A stretch of 64,000 bases of DNA from an uncultured Clostridia bacterium (GCA_948440265.1 CAOJOK010000003.1:62001-126000), one strand, 5' to 3'. Shown: positions 8,847-19,140, counted from the stretch's first letter. Notes: a model not told the origin generated them from the letters alone. Made by a program: numbers and translations.

Positions 8847-11800
8847 TTACTTGAAGTAGGAAATGCCTGCTTCGAAAATCTTCATATCGCTTTCGCCCGA
8901 CACGTTTTTCATAAGGTTGGTGCCGATACGCTCGCTGTGACCCATTTTGCCGTATACCCTGCCATCCGGTCCCGTTATGCCCTCTATCGCATAAACCGAG
9001 CCGTTGGGGTTGTGCGGCGACGTCATTGTCGCGTTGCCGTCGAAGTCGCAGTACTGCGTGGCAATCTGTCCGTTTTCGATTAGTTTTTTCACGACGGCGT
9101 CGTTTGCCGAGAAGCGTCCTTCGCCGTGGGATACCGCCACGTTATAGACTTCGCCGACCTTGACGTTGTTCAGCCACGGGCTTAAGTTGGACGCCACGCG
9201 TATTCTCGATACGGTGGAGACGTGTCTGCCTATATTATTGAAGGTCAGCGTCGCGCTCTCGTCGGTGAGCTCGCCTATCTCGCCGAACGGCAGCAGACCC
9301 ATTTTGACGAGCGCCTGAAAACCGTTGCAGATTCCGAGCGCAAGACCGTCGCGGTTTTTCAACAGGTCGTTGACGGCGTCGGACAGGCGTTTGTTCCGGA
9401 AAGTCGTGGCGATGAATTTGCCGCTTCCGTCCGGTTCGTCGCCGCCCGTGAAGCCGCCGGGGAACGCGATTATCTTACATTCCTTTATGAGCTTCGCCAT
9501 TTCCTTGACGGACTCGTCAATCTCCTGCGGCGTGCGGTTTCTGACGACGTACACTATGGGCTGACCGCCTGCGACGGCAAATCTCTTGGCGACGTCGTAT
9601 TCGCAGTTGTTGCCCGGGAACACGGGGATAAACACTTTCGGCACTGCCTTTCCGCTTATCTTCGCCGCGCATTTTATGCTCTGTCCCCTGTCGTAATTTG
9701 CGTTTGCTACGGCGCCTTTTGCAGGGGCGGTTGTCGGATATATATTCTCGAACGTGCCCGTAAACGCCTTCTGTGCGTCTTCCAGCGGCAAATCCTTTCC
9801 GCCCGAGTAAATATACTCGTCGCAGCTCATAGGCTTGAACTTGCACCCTATTTTGATTGTAGGCTCGTTTGTCGTGAAGCCGATAAGCTCCAAATCGTAG
9901 CCGACGAAGTCTTCGGGGTCGGCGCAGGAAAGCAGGACATCTCCGAGCTCGGGCGTGAAGAAATCCTTTTTCACGCCGTTTACGGCAAAGCCGAGACCTT
10001 CGCCCAGACAGCTTTTCACGACTTCGCCGAGTGCGCCGCCGTCTTCCACGACGGACACATAGTCCACGCGTTTTCTCGCTATTTCGCCGTGCAGAAGTTT
10101 CAAGAAGCGTATGAGTTCTTCATAGTCTATTATGCCGTTTTCCTTTCTCGCAAGGCGGTATCTATACACTTTCTGCCCCGCTCTTTTGAGCACGTTGTCG
10201 ATTATCTCGTCGGCTCTGCCCACGCCGAGCGCGAACGATATGAGTGTGGGCGGTACGTCGGTTTTTTCGAATGTGCCGCTCATAGAGTCCTTTCCGCCTA
10301 TCGCGGCAAGACCGAAGCGGAGTTGTGCGTCGAGCGCGCCGAGCAGTGCGCTCATAGGTTTGCCCCAGCGTTCGGGCTCGTCGTACAGTCTTTCGAAAAA
10401 CTCCTGGAAAGTCAGGCGTATGCTCTCGAACGGCGCGCCTGCCGCTACTGCCTTTATTACGGAGAGTATGACCGAATACTGTGCGCCGACGAACGGGCTT
10501 AACGACATAAGCGCGGGATTGCAGCCGTATGCCGAAACGGTGACGGTGTTTGTGTCGCCGTTTTCGACGGGGAGTTTTGCCGCCATAGCAAGAGCTGGAG
10601 TGAGCTGGGTTTTGCCGCCGAACGGCATAAGCACCGAGCCTGCGCCGATACTGCCGTCGAACGTTTCGCCCAGACCTTTCTGAGAGCAGACGTTTTCGTC
10701 CGCCAATATATTTTTCAACAGCGCGGCATAGTCGCCCTTATTGAACAGGCTCTGTCTTTCCTTATTCAGACTGCCCATAAACTCGGGCGCGTTTTCCTTT
10801 ATCGTGACCTTTGCCGTCTGTCTGGCTCCGTTGGAGTCCAAAAACTTTCTCGGCAAATCCACGACCACTCTGCCGCCGCAGTACATTCTCATTCTTGCGG
10901 TGTCGGTGACTTTTGCGACTACGGTTGCCGAAAGGTTTTCCTTTGCGCATTTTTCGGTCGCCTTATCCACGTCCTTTGCCGCGACGACGACCGCCATTCT
11001 CTCCTGCGATTCCGATATGGCAAGCTCGGTCGCCGACAGTCCTGCGTACTTTTTGGGTACGGCGTCCAAATCTATGTCAAGTCCGGGAGAAAGCTCTCCG
11101 ATTGCGACGGACACGCCGCCCGCGCCGAAGTCGTTGCAGCGCTTGACGAGCGTCGTGAACGACTTGTCGCGCATAAGTCTTTGTATCTTTCTTTCGGTCA
11201 GCGGATTGCCCTTCTGCACTTCCGCGCCGCAGCTGTCCAAAGAGTGGACGGTGTGAATCTTACTCGAACCCGTGGCTCCGCCGCAGCCGTCTCTGCCCGT
11301 TTCGCCGCCGATTAATAGCACGACGTCGCCCGCTTCGGGGACTTCTCTTATGACGTTCTCCTTGGGTGCGGCACCGACTACGTAGCCCGTTTCCAGACGT
11401 TTGGCGACATAGCCCGAATGGTACATTTCCCTTACGAGCCCGGTGGAAAGTCCTATCTGGTTGCCGTAAGACGAGAAGCCTGCCGCCGCCGTTTTGCTTA
11501 TCACTCTCTGCGGCAGTTTGCCTTTCATCGTCTTTTCTATCGGCGCGTTGATGTCCGCCGCGCCCGTTATTCTCATTGCCTGATAGACGTACGAGCGCCC
11601 CGACAGCGGGTCTCTTATCGCGCCGCCCAAGCAGGTCGCCGCGCCGCCGTACGGTTCTATCTCCGTCGGGTGGTTATGCGTTTCGTTTTTGAACATAACC
11701 AGCCAGTCTTCGCTTTTGCCGTTTACGTCCGCCGTCACGTTTATCGAGCAGGCGTTTATTTCTTCGGACGCGTCCAAATTGTCCAGACCGCCCCTTGCCT

Positions 11801-12641
11801 TTATCTCTCTCGCGCCCATAGTGGCTATGTCCATAAGGCAGGGATATTTATCCGCTCTGCCCTTATAGTGAGAGTTGAACAGTCTCAAATAGGTTTCGTA
11901 TGCCTGCGTTATTTCCGGCATATCCGACTTTATCTTGACGTTTTCCAACGTCGTCAAAAAGGTCGTGTGGCGGCAGTGGTCCGACCAATAGGTGTCTATG
12001 ACTTTGAGTTCGGTTTCGGTGGGCTGACGGTTTTCGCTTTTATAGTGCGCCTGCACGAACAGCAGGTCCGCCGTGCTCATAGCAAAGCCCATACTTTTGC
12101 GGTATTGCTCTATTTCCGACTTGTCCATTTCGTTGAAGCCGTCCACCAGCCGCACCGCGTCGGGCGACGCCACCTTGGCTTTTAAGCTGTCCGGCATTTC
12201 GAACGAACAGAGTCTTGCTTCCACGGGGTTGACGAGATACTTCTCTATTCTCTGCATATCGTCCGCGTCCACGCCTGCAATCGCATACACGGTCGCCGTG
12301 CGGATTTCGGGGCGCGCGCCCATTGTCAGAAGCTGTACGCACTGCGCCGCGCTGTCCGCCCTTTGGTCGTACTGTCCCGGCAGATATTCCGTGCCGAACA
12401 CTTTATAGCCGTCCAGCTTCGGCAGTTCGCCGAGGTATACCGTATCGACGGGAGGCTCGGAAAACACGTTTTTGACCGCCGCGTCGAAGTCGGCGTCGCT
12501 TAACCCTTCGACGTCATAGCGCAAAAACAAGCGCACGTCCTTGGTTTCTATTCCGAGTACGGTTTCGACGTCGCCGCGCACCTTTTGCGCCGCCACTCTC
12601 TCGCCGTGTTTCTTCTCTACGTAAATTCTTTTAATAGACAA
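8847..12641 (-). CDS. purL: Phosphoribosylformylglycinamidine synthase, single-chain PurL
   Basis: A 1,264-residue fusion of the PurS-like, PurL and PurQ parts, as in many Clostridia. It converts FGAR and glutamine to FGAM with ATP (fourth step of IMP synthesis). The N-terminal region is PurS-like, followed by the two PurM-type halves (HNHPTEIEPYGGAATCLGG; later GGKDSMSGTF), and a class I glutamine amidotransferase at the C-terminus. In that last domain the nucleophile is Cys1105 in LGICNGFQ and the partners are His1235 and Glu1237 in MGHSER. The start is TTG at 12641 with AAGGAG upstream. It is the last gene of the pur operon, after a 307-bp gap filled by repeats. Confidence 0.96.
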   Translation of the reverse strand: MSIKRIYVEKKHGERVAAQKVRGDVETVLGIETKDVRLFLRYDVEGLSDADFDAAVKNVFSEPPVDTVYLGELPKLDGYKVFGTEYLPGQYDQRADSAAQCVQLLTMGARPEIRTATVYAIAGVDADDMQRIEKYLVNPVEARLCSFEMPDSLKAKVASPDAVRLVDGFNEMDKSEIEQYRKSMGFAMSTADLLFVQAHYKSENRQPTETELKVIDTYWSDHCRHTTFLTTLENVKIKSDMPEITQAYETYLRLFNSHYKGRADKYPCLMDIATMGAREIKARGGLDNLDASEEINACSINVTADVNGKSEDWLVMFKNETHNHPTEIEPYGGAATCLGGAIRDPLSGRSYVYQAMRITGAADINAPIEKTMKGKLPQRVISKTAAAGFSSYGNQIGLSTGLVREMYHSGYVAKRLETGYVVGAAPKENVIREVPEAGDVVLLIGGETGRDGCGGATGSSKIHTVHSLDSCGAEVQKGNPLTERKIQRLMRDKSFTTLVKRCNDFGAGGVSVAIGELSPGLDIDLDAVPKKYAGLSATELAISESQERMAVVVAAKDVDKATEKCAKENLSATVVAKVTDTARMRMYCGGRVVVDLPRKFLDSNGARQTAKVTIKENAPEFMGSLNKERQSLFNKGDYAALLKNILADENVCSQKGLGETFDGSIGAGSVLMPFGGKTQLTPALAMAAKLPVENGDTNTVTVSAYGCNPALMSLSPFVGAQYSVILSVIKAVAAGAPFESIRLTFQEFFERLYDEPERWGKPMSALLGALDAQLRFGLAAIGGKDSMSGTFEKTDVPPTLISFALGVGRADEIIDNVLKRAGQKVYRYRLARKENGIIDYEELIRFLKLLHGEIARKRVDYVSVVEDGGALGEVVKSCLGEGLGFAVNGVKKDFFTPELGDVLLSCADPEDFVGYDLELIGFTTNEPTIKIGCKFKPMSCDEYIYSGGKDLPLEDAQKAFTGTFENIYPTTAPAKGAVANANYDRGQSIKCAAKISGKAVPKVFIPVFPGNNCEYDVAKRFAVAGGQPIVYVVRNRTPQEIDESVKEMAKLIKECKIIAFPGGFTGGDEPDGSGKFIATTFRNKRLSDAVNDLLKNRDGLALGICNGFQALVKMGLLPFGEIGELTDESATLTFNNIGRHVSTVSRIRVASNLSPWLNNVKVGEVYNVAVSHGEGRFSANDAVVKKLIENGQIATQYCDFDGNATMTSPHNPNGSVYAIEGITGPDGRVYGKMGHSERIGTNLMKNVSGESDMKIFEAGISYFK

Positions 12642-12720
12642 AATATTCTCCTTCGGCTTTTAGCCTTTGAAAATGTTTTTACTGTTTATAAGGGGGACTT
12701 ATTGGAGAACGCCTGTGCTC

Positions 12721-12775
12721 GCTCTGATGCAGGGGATTTCTCCGCTCGCTAACGCTCGGTCGAAATGACATTGGG
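12721..12775. repeat. Short palindromic repeat B, copy 1
   Basis: Copy of a ~60-bp repeat whose ends read TGATGCAGGGGATTTCTCCG and CGGTCGAAATGACATTGG. It is in the purD-purL gap, next to element A. The central arms here are short (CTCGCTAACGCTCGG). The rest of the gap (12642-12720, 12776-12839) shows no gene. Confidence 0.8.
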
Positions 12776-12839
12776 AAAAAAGAATGGTGAAATGACAGTG
12801 TAATGGCACGAGAATAGTGTGTGCCGAGTACACAGTATT

Positions 12840-12962
12840 CTGGCGGCAGAGAAACGAGCAGTTCAAGGAAAGCAAGCATTTTCGAGCGGGAGCGTACTTC
12901 TTGTACGTGACCCGAGAAAATGCGCCGCTTGACGCAGAAATGCGAAGTTTATATGCCGACAG
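12840..12962. repeat. MITE-like element A, copy 1 (overlaps purD 3' end)
   Basis: A 123-bp element with inverted ends (CTGGCGGCAGAGAAAC on the left; the complement of CTGTCGGCATATAAAC on the right). It can fold along its length: GCATTTTC pairs with GAAAATGC and CGTAC with GTACG at the tip. The right end reaches 14 bp into purD and provides its TAA stop. Confidence 0.75.
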
Positions 12963-14226
12963 AACAGATGTCGGAGCGGTAATACATCCCTTCAAACCCA
13001 ACCTCTTTCACCGCGGCATAGGCTTTCGCCCGTGCTTCTTTGAGGTCTTTGCCGAGAGCGGTTATGCCGAGCACTCTGCCGCCGCTGGTCACGATTTTGC
13101 CGCACTCCTTGCAGACTGCCGTGCCTGCGTGGAACACCGTGGCAAGTTTTTCGCTGTTTCCGAAGTCGATGACCTTGCCCTTTTCGTACTTTTCGGGATA
13201 GCCGCCGCTTGCCGCGACGACGCAGACGCAGGCGTCAGCCGAATACTCTATATTCAGTTTATCGAGCGTGCCGTCTATCGTGGCGTCGAACACGTCCAAA
13301 AGGTCGGTTTTCAATCTCGGCAGTACCGCCTGCGTTTCGGGGTCGCCGAAGCGCGCGTTGTATTCCAGCACTTTTATATTCTCGCCGCACACCATAAGCC
13401 CGAAATACAGCACGCCTTTAAACGGTCTGCCCTCTTTCTTCATTGCCTTGACGGTGGGGACGAAAATCTCTTTTTCGGCTTTCTCTTTGAGCTTCTGCGT
13501 GTACATCGGCACGGGGCTGAACGCGCCCATACCGCCCGTATTGAGCCCCTTATCGCCGTCGAGAGCGCGCTTATGGTCGCGGCTTGCCGGCATAGGCTTT
13601 ACCGTTTCGCCGTCGCAGTACGCCAGCACGGAGACTTCTTCGCCGTTTAAGAATTCTTCGACGACCATTTTGCCGCCTGCCGCGCCGAAAGCCTTGTCTT
13701 CCATTATCTCCTTCACGCCGCTTAACGCCTGCTCTCTCGTCGTGCAGATAAGCACGCCCTTGCCGAGCGCAAGTCCGTCGGCTTTCAAAACCACGGGTAT
13801 ATCACAGGTCTTTACATACTCTCTGGCTTTTTCCGCGCTGTCGAACACTTCGTATTTCGCAGTCGGTATGCCGTACTTTTTCATAAGGTCCTTGGAAAAA
13901 GCCTTGCTCGCTTCGATAATCGCCGCTTCTTTCGTCGGTCCGAACGCCCTGTGACCCCTTTCGTTGAGTCTGTTTACAAGCCCCATTGCAAGAGGGTCGT
14001 CGGGTGCGACCACCGTCATATATATGTCGGGGCGGCTGTCCACGAACTCGACTATCTTATCTATATCGGTCGCCTTTACGTCCGAAACGCACTCGGCGAT
14101 TGACGCTATGCCGGCATTGCCGGGAATGGCGTACAGCTTGCCGACGCGCTTCGACTGTTTGAGCTTCCAGGCTATGGCGTGCTCTCTGCCGCCGCCGCCG
14201 ACTATCAGTATGTTCTTCTTTTCCAT
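12949..14226 (-). CDS. purD: Phosphoribosylamine-glycine ligase
   Basis: A 425-residue ATP-grasp enzyme that joins phosphoribosylamine and glycine (second step of IMP synthesis). The start IVGGGGREHAIAWKL is the PurD N-domain signature. GGMGAFSPVP (about 230) and EYNARFGDPETQ (about 285) are the ATP-grasp metal and nucleotide motifs. The last residues read YRSDICSVGI, where most PurD proteins carry on with GYRA-type residues: the final few codons and the stop come from repeat element A. The catalytic core is complete, so the protein should work. It is 36 bp downstream of purH. Confidence 0.95.
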   Translation of the reverse strand: MEKKNILIVGGGGREHAIAWKLKQSKRVGKLYAIPGNAGIASIAECVSDVKATDIDKIVEFVDSRPDIYMTVVAPDDPLAMGLVNRLNERGHRAFGPTKEAAIIEASKAFSKDLMKKYGIPTAKYEVFDSAEKAREYVKTCDIPVVLKADGLALGKGVLICTTREQALSGVKEIMEDKAFGAAGGKMVVEEFLNGEEVSVLAYCDGETVKPMPASRDHKRALDGDKGLNTGGMGAFSPVPMYTQKLKEKAEKEIFVPTVKAMKKEGRPFKGVLYFGLMVCGENIKVLEYNARFGDPETQAVLPRLKTDLLDVFDATIDGTLDKLNIEYSADACVCVVAASGGYPEKYEKGKVIDFGNSEKLATVFHAGTAVCKECGKIVTSGGRVLGITALGKDLKEARAKAYAAVKEVGFEGMYYRSDICSVGI

Positions 14227-14262
14227 TGGCTTCTCCTTATATCCGAAGTCTGCGGTTTTTTA

Positions 14263-15798
14263 TCAGTGCTTGAAGTGGCGCGAACCCACGAATATCATAG
14301 CTATGCCGTGCTTGTCGCACTCGTCTATGCTGTCCTTATCGCGTATCGAGCCGCCCGGCTGGATTATCGCCGAGATACCTGCCTTGGCGCACAGCTCCAC
14401 GCAGTCGGAGAACGGGAAGAATGCGTCGGACGCGAGCACCGCGCCTTTGACCTTTTCGCCTGCGCGCTCTATCGCCTGTCCTGCCGCCCATATGCGGTTG
14501 GTCTGTCCGCCGCCCACGCCTATCGCCGCAAAGTCGTTTGCCACGACTATGGCGTTGGACTTCGTGTGCTTGACCACTTTATACGCGAACTTCATCTGTT
14601 CGATTTGCGCCTTGGTCGGTTTTTTCTTCGTGACAATTTTGACGTCGTTTTCGTCGTACAGCGTGTTGTCCTTATCCTGCACGAGCAGTCCGCCTGCCAC
14701 TTTCTTCATATCGTAAATCTTTTTCTTCGGCTGTTTGGTGACGTCGAGTTGCAATATTCTCACGTTGGGTTTGACCGTGAGTATCTTCATTGCTTCTTCG
14801 GTGAACGACGGCGCGATTATTATTTCCAGAAATATCTTGCTCATTTCCGCGGCGGTCTTGGCGTCCACTTCTCTGTTGCAAGCCACTATGCCGCCGAAAA
14901 TGCTGACGGGGTCGCACTCGTATGCGCGCATATAGGCGGTGTATATGTCCTTTGCCGTCGCCACGCCGCAGGGGTTGGTGTGCTTGCTTGCCACCACGCA
15001 GGGCTCGTCGAACTCTTTAACAAGCTCGATTGCGCCTGCCGCGTCGTTTATGTTATTGAAGGAAAGCTCTTTGCCGTGGAGCTGTTTCGCCATAGGCAGA
15101 CTGCCTTCCACGGGCAGGGCTTCGCGGTAAAACGCCGCGCGCTGATGAGGGTTCTCGCCGTAACGCAGTTCCTGCGCCTTTTCGTATGCGTACGTCACCG
15201 TTTCGGGGAACTCTATGCCGAGCTGTTCGGCAAGGTAGCCCGATATAAGGCTGTCGTACTCGGCGGTATGGCGGAACACCTTATACATAAGCGTCATTCT
15301 GTACGTCAAATCCATCGTATTGTTTTTGAGTCTTTCTATGACTTCATTGTAATCTCTCGGGTCTACGACGACAGCCACGTCCTGATAGTTTTTTGCCGCC
15401 GCCCTTATCATAGTCGGTCCGCCGATGTCGATGTTTTCCACGGCGTCTTCCTTGCTCACGCCCTCTTTCATTATCGTGGCTTTGAACGGATAGAGATTGA
15501 CGCACACGATATCTATGGGGTCGATGCCGAGCTTTTGAAGCTGCTTCATATGCTCTTTGTCGCCGCGGCGCGCCAAAAGTCCCGCGTGCACTGCCGGATG
15601 CAGGGTCTTTACTCTGCCGTCCAGACATTCGGGAAAGCCCGTTATATCGCTTATGCCTATCGTCTTTATGCCTGCGTCGTTAAGCGCCTTTGCCGTGCCG
15701 CCCGTCGAAATTATCTCGTAGCCGAGCTTTTGAAGGTTCTCGGCAAACTCCACGACGCCCGTCTTGTCGCTTACGCTTATAAGAGCTCTTTTCTTCAT
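14263..15798 (-). CDS. purH: Bifunctional AICAR transformylase / IMP cyclohydrolase
   Basis: A 511-residue enzyme for the last two steps to IMP. The N-terminal MGS-like IMP cyclohydrolase domain has [18 protein letters not shown] and [19 protein letters not shown]. The C-terminal AICAR formyltransferase domain has [13 protein letters not shown] (about 195) and the late SDAFFPFSD region. The ATG at 15798 is chosen over the longer open frame because AAGGAG lies just upstream and [12 protein letters not shown] is the family start. Between purN and purD in the operon. Confidence 0.95.
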   Translation of the reverse strand: MKKRALISVSDKTGVVEFAENLQKLGYEIISTGGTAKALNDAGIKTIGISDITGFPECLDGRVKTLHPAVHAGLLARRGDKEHMKQLQKLGIDPIDIVCVNLYPFKATIMKEGVSKEDAVENIDIGGPTMIRAAAKNYQDVAVVVDPRDYNEVIERLKNNTMDLTYRMTLMYKVFRHTAEYDSLISGYLAEQLGIEFPETVTYAYEKAQELRYGENPHQRAAFYREALPVEGSLPMAKQLHGKELSFNNINDAAGAIELVKEFDEPCVVASKHTNPCGVATAKDIYTAYMRAYECDPVSIFGGIVACNREVDAKTAAEMSKIFLEIIIAPSFTEEAMKILTVKPNVRILQLDVTKQPKKKIYDMKKVAGGLLVQDKDNTLYDENDVKIVTKKKPTKAQIEQMKFAYKVVKHTKSNAIVVANDFAAIGVGGGQTNRIWAAGQAIERAGEKVKGAVLASDAFFPFSDCVELCAKAGISAIIQPGGSIRDKDSIDECDKHGIAMIFVGSRHFKH

Positions 15799-15836
15799 TA
15801 TGTACTCCTTTTCCGCTTTTGCGGCGATATCTTTTT

Positions 15837-16445
15837 TTACTTGTTGCACAAATCTTTTACGACGCTGACCAAAAGCGGATGCTCGCACTCGTCCAGCACG
15901 CGCTTTGCCAAGCTTTCGGGCGTGTCGTCCTTTTTCACGGGGATACTCTTTTGGCGGATTATCTCGCCCGTGTCTATATCGTTTGCCACATAGTGCACGG
16001 TGGCGCCGCTCTCCTTTTCGCCTGCGGCTATTACCGCCCTATGCACGTTGAGACCGTGAAAGCCCTTGCCGCCGAACTTCGGCAGCAGTGCAGGATGTAT
16101 GTTTATTAGTCTGCCTTTGAACCCGTCCACAATCTCTTTGGAAAGTATGCCGAGATAGCCGACCAGCAGAATGTAGTCGGGGTTTAGTCTTTTCAGCTCT
16201 TTCAGCATTGCTTCGTCGCGCTTTGCCCCGTCGCCGCCGAAGTCGGCTTTGGCGAAAACCTTGGTCGGTATGCCTTTTTTTCTGCCGCGCTCCAGCGCGT
16301 ACGCTTCGTGGTTGGACGAAATTATTTCCAAGCTCTCGGCGTTTATTTCGCCGCCGTCGATGGCGTCCAGCACCGCCTGCATATTGGTGCCGCCGCCGCT
16401 GACGAGATAGACGAGTTTTTTCATTTTCGTTTGCTCTTTCGTCAA
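15837..16445 (-). CDS. purN: Phosphoribosylglycinamide formyltransferase
   Basis: A folate-dependent GAR transformylase of about 200 residues (third step of IMP synthesis). Motifs include [11 protein letters not shown] near the start, LVGYLGILS (about 95), and [18 protein letters not shown] (about 113-130), which holds the catalytic Asn and His region. Two starts are possible. TTG at 16445 has AAGGAG 10 bp upstream and overlaps the purM stop. ATG at 16424 gives the usual family N-terminus [12 protein letters not shown] but has only a weak site. The upstream start is listed; the choice is uncertain. Confidence 0.93.
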   Translation of the reverse strand: MTKEQTKMKKLVYLVSGGGTNMQAVLDAIDGGEINAESLEIISSNHEAYALERGRKKGIPTKVFAKADFGGDGAKRDEAMLKELKRLNPDYILLVGYLGILSKEIVDGFKGRLINIHPALLPKFGGKGFHGLNVHRAVIAAGEKESGATVHYVANDIDTGEIIRQKSIPVKKDDTPESLAKRVLDECEHPLLVSVVKDLCNK

Positions 16446-17464
16446 AGCAGGGTTACTCCTTCGCCCTGCGTCGTCTTTCCTATTATATACGCGCTTTCGC
16501 CGAGTTCGTTAAGGCGTTTTACGACGTCTTTTGCGATATCCTGCGCCACGCAGAACACCATTCCGATACCCATATTGAACGTATTGTACATCTGTTCTTT
16601 TTTGAGACCGCTGCGCTCCTGCAGCATATCGAACAGCGGCGAACGGGAATAGGACGCCGTGTCGATTTCGCACCCGATACCTTTCGGGAATATGCGCGGT
16701 ATGTTTTCGATAAAGCCGCCGCCCGTGATGTGCGCTATGCCCTTTATCTCGAACTCTTTAGATACGGTAAGCGCGGTCTTGACATAGATTTTGGTCGGCG
16801 TCAACAGCGCGTCGAGATAGGTCTTTTTAAGTCTGTCGTCGTATTTTTCCAACTGCTTGGCGTTCTCGCCGAACAGCTTTCTCACCAGACTGTAACCGTT
16901 GGAGTGCACGCCGCTCGACGCTATACCGACAAGCGCGTCTCCTGCCTTTATGTTCTTGCCGTTTATTATCTTCTCCCTGTCCACTATGCCGACGCAGAAG
17001 CCTGCAAGGTCGTATTCGCCGTCGGGATAAAAGCCCGGCATTTCCGCAGTCTCGCCGCCTATGAGCGCGCAGCCTGCCTGACGGCAACCTTCGCACACGC
17101 CCGACACTATCTTTTCCGCAGTCTCCGGATAGAGCCGTCCGACTGCCAGATAGTCCAGAAAGAACAGCGGTTTTGCGCCCTGACACACGACGTCGTTGGC
17201 GCACATCGCCACGCAGTCTATGCCGACGGTGTCGTGCTTGTCTGCAATGAATGCGTATTTGAGCTTGGTTCCCACGCCGTCCGTTCCCGACACGAGCACG
17301 GGATTTTTCAAGCCGCTGTTTTCTATGGAGTAAAAGCCGCCGAACGAACCCAAGTCGCCGAGCACATTCTCGTCGAACGTCGATTTCGTGTGCTTCTTCA
17401 TAAGCTCCACAGCCTTATATCCGCGCGTAACGTCTACGCCTGCCTGTTTGTAATCGATTGACAT
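16442..17464 (-). CDS. purM: Phosphoribosylformylglycinamidine cyclo-ligase (AIR synthetase)
   Basis: A 340-residue ATP-dependent enzyme that closes the imidazole ring to make AIR (fifth step). Family motifs: GVDVTRGYKAVE at the start, VSGTDGVGTKL (about 58), GIDCVAMCANDV (about 80), and GETAEMPGFY (about 140). The ATG at 17464 with AAGGAG upstream gives the standard N-terminus. A 337-bp gap full of repeats separates it from purC. The stop overlaps the possible purN TTG start. Confidence 0.95.
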   Translation of the reverse strand: MSIDYKQAGVDVTRGYKAVELMKKHTKSTFDENVLGDLGSFGGFYSIENSGLKNPVLVSGTDGVGTKLKYAFIADKHDTVGIDCVAMCANDVVCQGAKPLFFLDYLAVGRLYPETAEKIVSGVCEGCRQAGCALIGGETAEMPGFYPDGEYDLAGFCVGIVDREKIINGKNIKAGDALVGIASSGVHSNGYSLVRKLFGENAKQLEKYDDRLKKTYLDALLTPTKIYVKTALTVSKEFEIKGIAHITGGGFIENIPRIFPKGIGCEIDTASYSRSPLFDMLQERSGLKKEQMYNTFNMGIGMVFCVAQDIAKDVVKRLNELGESAYIIGKTTQGEGVTLL

Positions 17465-17510
17465 TTGTTTTTCTCCTTTCGGTTTTGAGAGTGGTTGTTT
17501 TTTTAGGGGT

Positions 17511-17543
17511 GACACAGAAATGCGCCGCTTATAAGCCGACGAC
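17511..17543. repeat. Right-end remnant of element A
   Basis: The segment GACACAGAAATGCGCCGCTT followed by ATAAGCCGACGACAG matches the right end of the complete element A at 17771-17804. No left end is seen beside it, so it is a fragment. Confidence 0.6.
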
Positions 17544-17567
17544 AGATTGCGAAACAGATTGTGTTCG

Positions 17568-17631
17568 TTCTGATGCAGGGGATTTCTCCGCTTCGCACAC
17601 TAACGTGTGCTTCGGTCGAAATGACAGTGGG
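17568..17631. repeat. Short palindromic repeat B, copy 2
   Basis: Same outer sequence as the other B copies, but the central stem is CACAC/GTGTG around TAA. Other copies use GCGCGC/GCGCGC or GCATAC/GTATGC here, so base pairing is kept while the sequence changes. Confidence 0.8.
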
Positions 17632-17634
17632 AAA

Positions 17635-17804
17635 CTGACGGCAGAGAAACGAGCAGTTCAAGGAATGACATTATGTGAACAGTCGGATTAGAAGCGAGCA
17701 GTTCAAGGAAAGCAAGCATTTGCGAGCGGGAGCGTACTTCTTGTACGTGACCCGAGAAAATGCGCCGCTTGACACAGAAATGCGACGCTTATAAGCCGAC
17801 GTCA
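17635..17804. repeat. MITE-like element A, copy 2 (overlaps purC 3' end)
   Basis: Left end CTGACGGCAGAGAAAC and right end complementary to CTGACGTCGGCTTATAAG. It is 170 bp and not 123 bp, because the CGAGCAGTTCAAGGAA segment near the left end is repeated with some extra bases. The right end supplies the TGA stop of purC. Confidence 0.72.
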
Positions 17805-18518
17805 GGACAAACCTAATCGGCGCATCATTTCAGCATACGCCTCCTCCACCCCGCCCATATCGCGGCGGAAGCGGTCTTTGTCCAGCTTTTCCTTGGTCGT
17901 GCTGTCCCAGAAACGGCAGGTGTCGGGGCTGATTTCGTCGGCAAGAATCACCGTGCCGTCTTTGAGTCTGCCGAACTCGATTTTGAAGTCCACCAAGTCG
18001 ATATTGAGTTTCTTGAAATAATCGACCATAAACGCGTTGACCTTGAACGCCATTTCGGTTATCGTCTTTAATTCTTCCTTCGTGCAAAGCCCCATTGCAA
18101 GCGCGTGATAGTCGTTTATCATAGGGTCGCCCAAGTCGTCGTTCTTATAGGAAAACTCCAAAACGGGCGTCAAAAGCGCCTTGCCTTCGGGTATGCCGAG
18201 GCGTTTGGACATAGAGCCTGCCGCTATGTTTCTTATTATCACTTCGAGCGGCACAATCTGCACCTTCTTCACGAGCGTTTCCCTGTCGGAAATCTGCTCC
18301 ACATAGTGCGTGGGCACGCCCTGCTTTTCCAGCAGTTTGAACATATGATTGCTCATTCTGTTATTCACGACGCCCTTGCCCGTTATCGTGCCTTTTTTCA
18401 GACCGTTGAAAGCGGTCGCGTCGTCCTTGTAGTCCACGAGCACGACTTCGTCGATATCGGTTGCCCAGACTTTTTTCGCTTTTCCTTCGTAAAGCTGCTG
18501 TTTCTTGGTAAACTTCAT
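17802..18518 (-). CDS. purC: SAICAR synthetase
   Basis: A 238-residue enzyme that joins CAIR and aspartate with ATP (step after PurE). The N-terminus [11 protein letters not shown] and the segment [12 protein letters not shown] are PurC hallmarks; [10 protein letters not shown] (about 175) and [14 protein letters not shown] (about 190) carry the substrate and metal residues. The ATG has AAGGAG upstream. The TGA stop lies in the end of repeat element A. Second gene of the pur operon, 90 bp after purE. Confidence 0.95.
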   Translation of the reverse strand: MKFTKKQQLYEGKAKKVWATDIDEVVLVDYKDDATAFNGLKKGTITGKGVVNNRMSNHMFKLLEKQGVPTHYVEQISDRETLVKKVQIVPLEVIIRNIAAGSMSKRLGIPEGKALLTPVLEFSYKNDDLGDPMINDYHALAMGLCTKEELKTITEMAFKVNAFMVDYFKKLNIDLVDFKIEFGRLKDGTVILADEISPDTCRFWDSTTKEKLDKDRFRRDMGGVEEAYAEMMRRLGLS

Positions 18519-18608
18519 TATGTATTCTCCTTTTCCCGATTTTATTTCGGGTAAAAACTTTATTTCGTGATTTTATCGTAACAAGACAAATAAAGAGGGT
18601 GCGCCTCT

Positions 18609-19103
18609 TTATTTCAGTTCCGCCGCAAGGGCTTTATCGTTTTCCAGCGTTTTCTCGTGCATAGCCTTTCTATGCCTGTCCAGCTTGGTTTTGAGGTCGG
18701 GATATTTTACCGACAGTATGCGGACCGCCAAAAGTCCTGCGTTTTCTCCGCCGTTTACCGCCACGGTTGCCACGGGCACGCCCGACGGCATCTGCACGGT
18801 GGAAAGCAGGCTGTCCAGACCGCCCATCATCGAAGTCGCAACGGGCAGACCTATTACGGGCAGAGAGGTATGCGCGGCAAGCACGCCTGCAAGCGCCGCC
18901 GCTTTTCCCGCAACGCCGATTATGACTTCTATTCCGTTTTTTGCCGCATTCGCCGCCGCACTGCACGCTTCTTCCGGCGTTCTGTGCGCCGAATATACGT
19001 GAATTTCGTATTCCACGTTGAATTCCGACAATACTTTAAGGCAGGGTTTGACGACTTCCAAGTCGCTTTTGGAACCCATTATGACCGATACTTTACCGCT
19101 CAA
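18609..19103 (-). CDS. purE: N5-carboxyaminoimidazole ribonucleotide mutase
   Basis: A 164-residue PurE that moves the carboxyl group of N5-CAIR to give CAIR. Motifs: VIMGSKSD near the start, SAHRTPE (about 38), and GVAGKAAALAGVLA (about 65). TTG at 19103 is chosen because GGAGG lies 9 bp upstream and the product then starts at the usual position; the longer frame runs back through the promoter. First gene of the operon. No purK is found here, although a class I PurE normally needs PurK. Confidence 0.95.
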   Translation of the reverse strand: MSGKVSVIMGSKSDLEVVKPCLKVLSEFNVEYEIHVYSAHRTPEEACSAAANAAKNGIEVIIGVAGKAAALAGVLAAHTSLPVIGLPVATSMMGGLDSLLSTVQMPSGVPVATVAVNGGENAGLLAVRILSVKYPDLKTKLDRHRKAMHEKTLENDKALAAELK

Positions 19104-19140
19104 AAGACTATACCTCCGATTTTCATACGATTGCGATATA

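Noticed and set aside
8665..8859. A 64-codon plus-strand frame in the gap after purL
   Set aside because: It covers the purL terminator and the leaderless promoter and has no ribosome site.
12817..13650. A plus-strand gene over the repeat and purD
   Set aside because: Antisense to purD and running through repeat element A; no family motif.
14179..15993. A 604-codon plus-strand open frame opposite purH
   Set aside because: Shadow of purH with no ribosome site and a composition typical of antisense reading.
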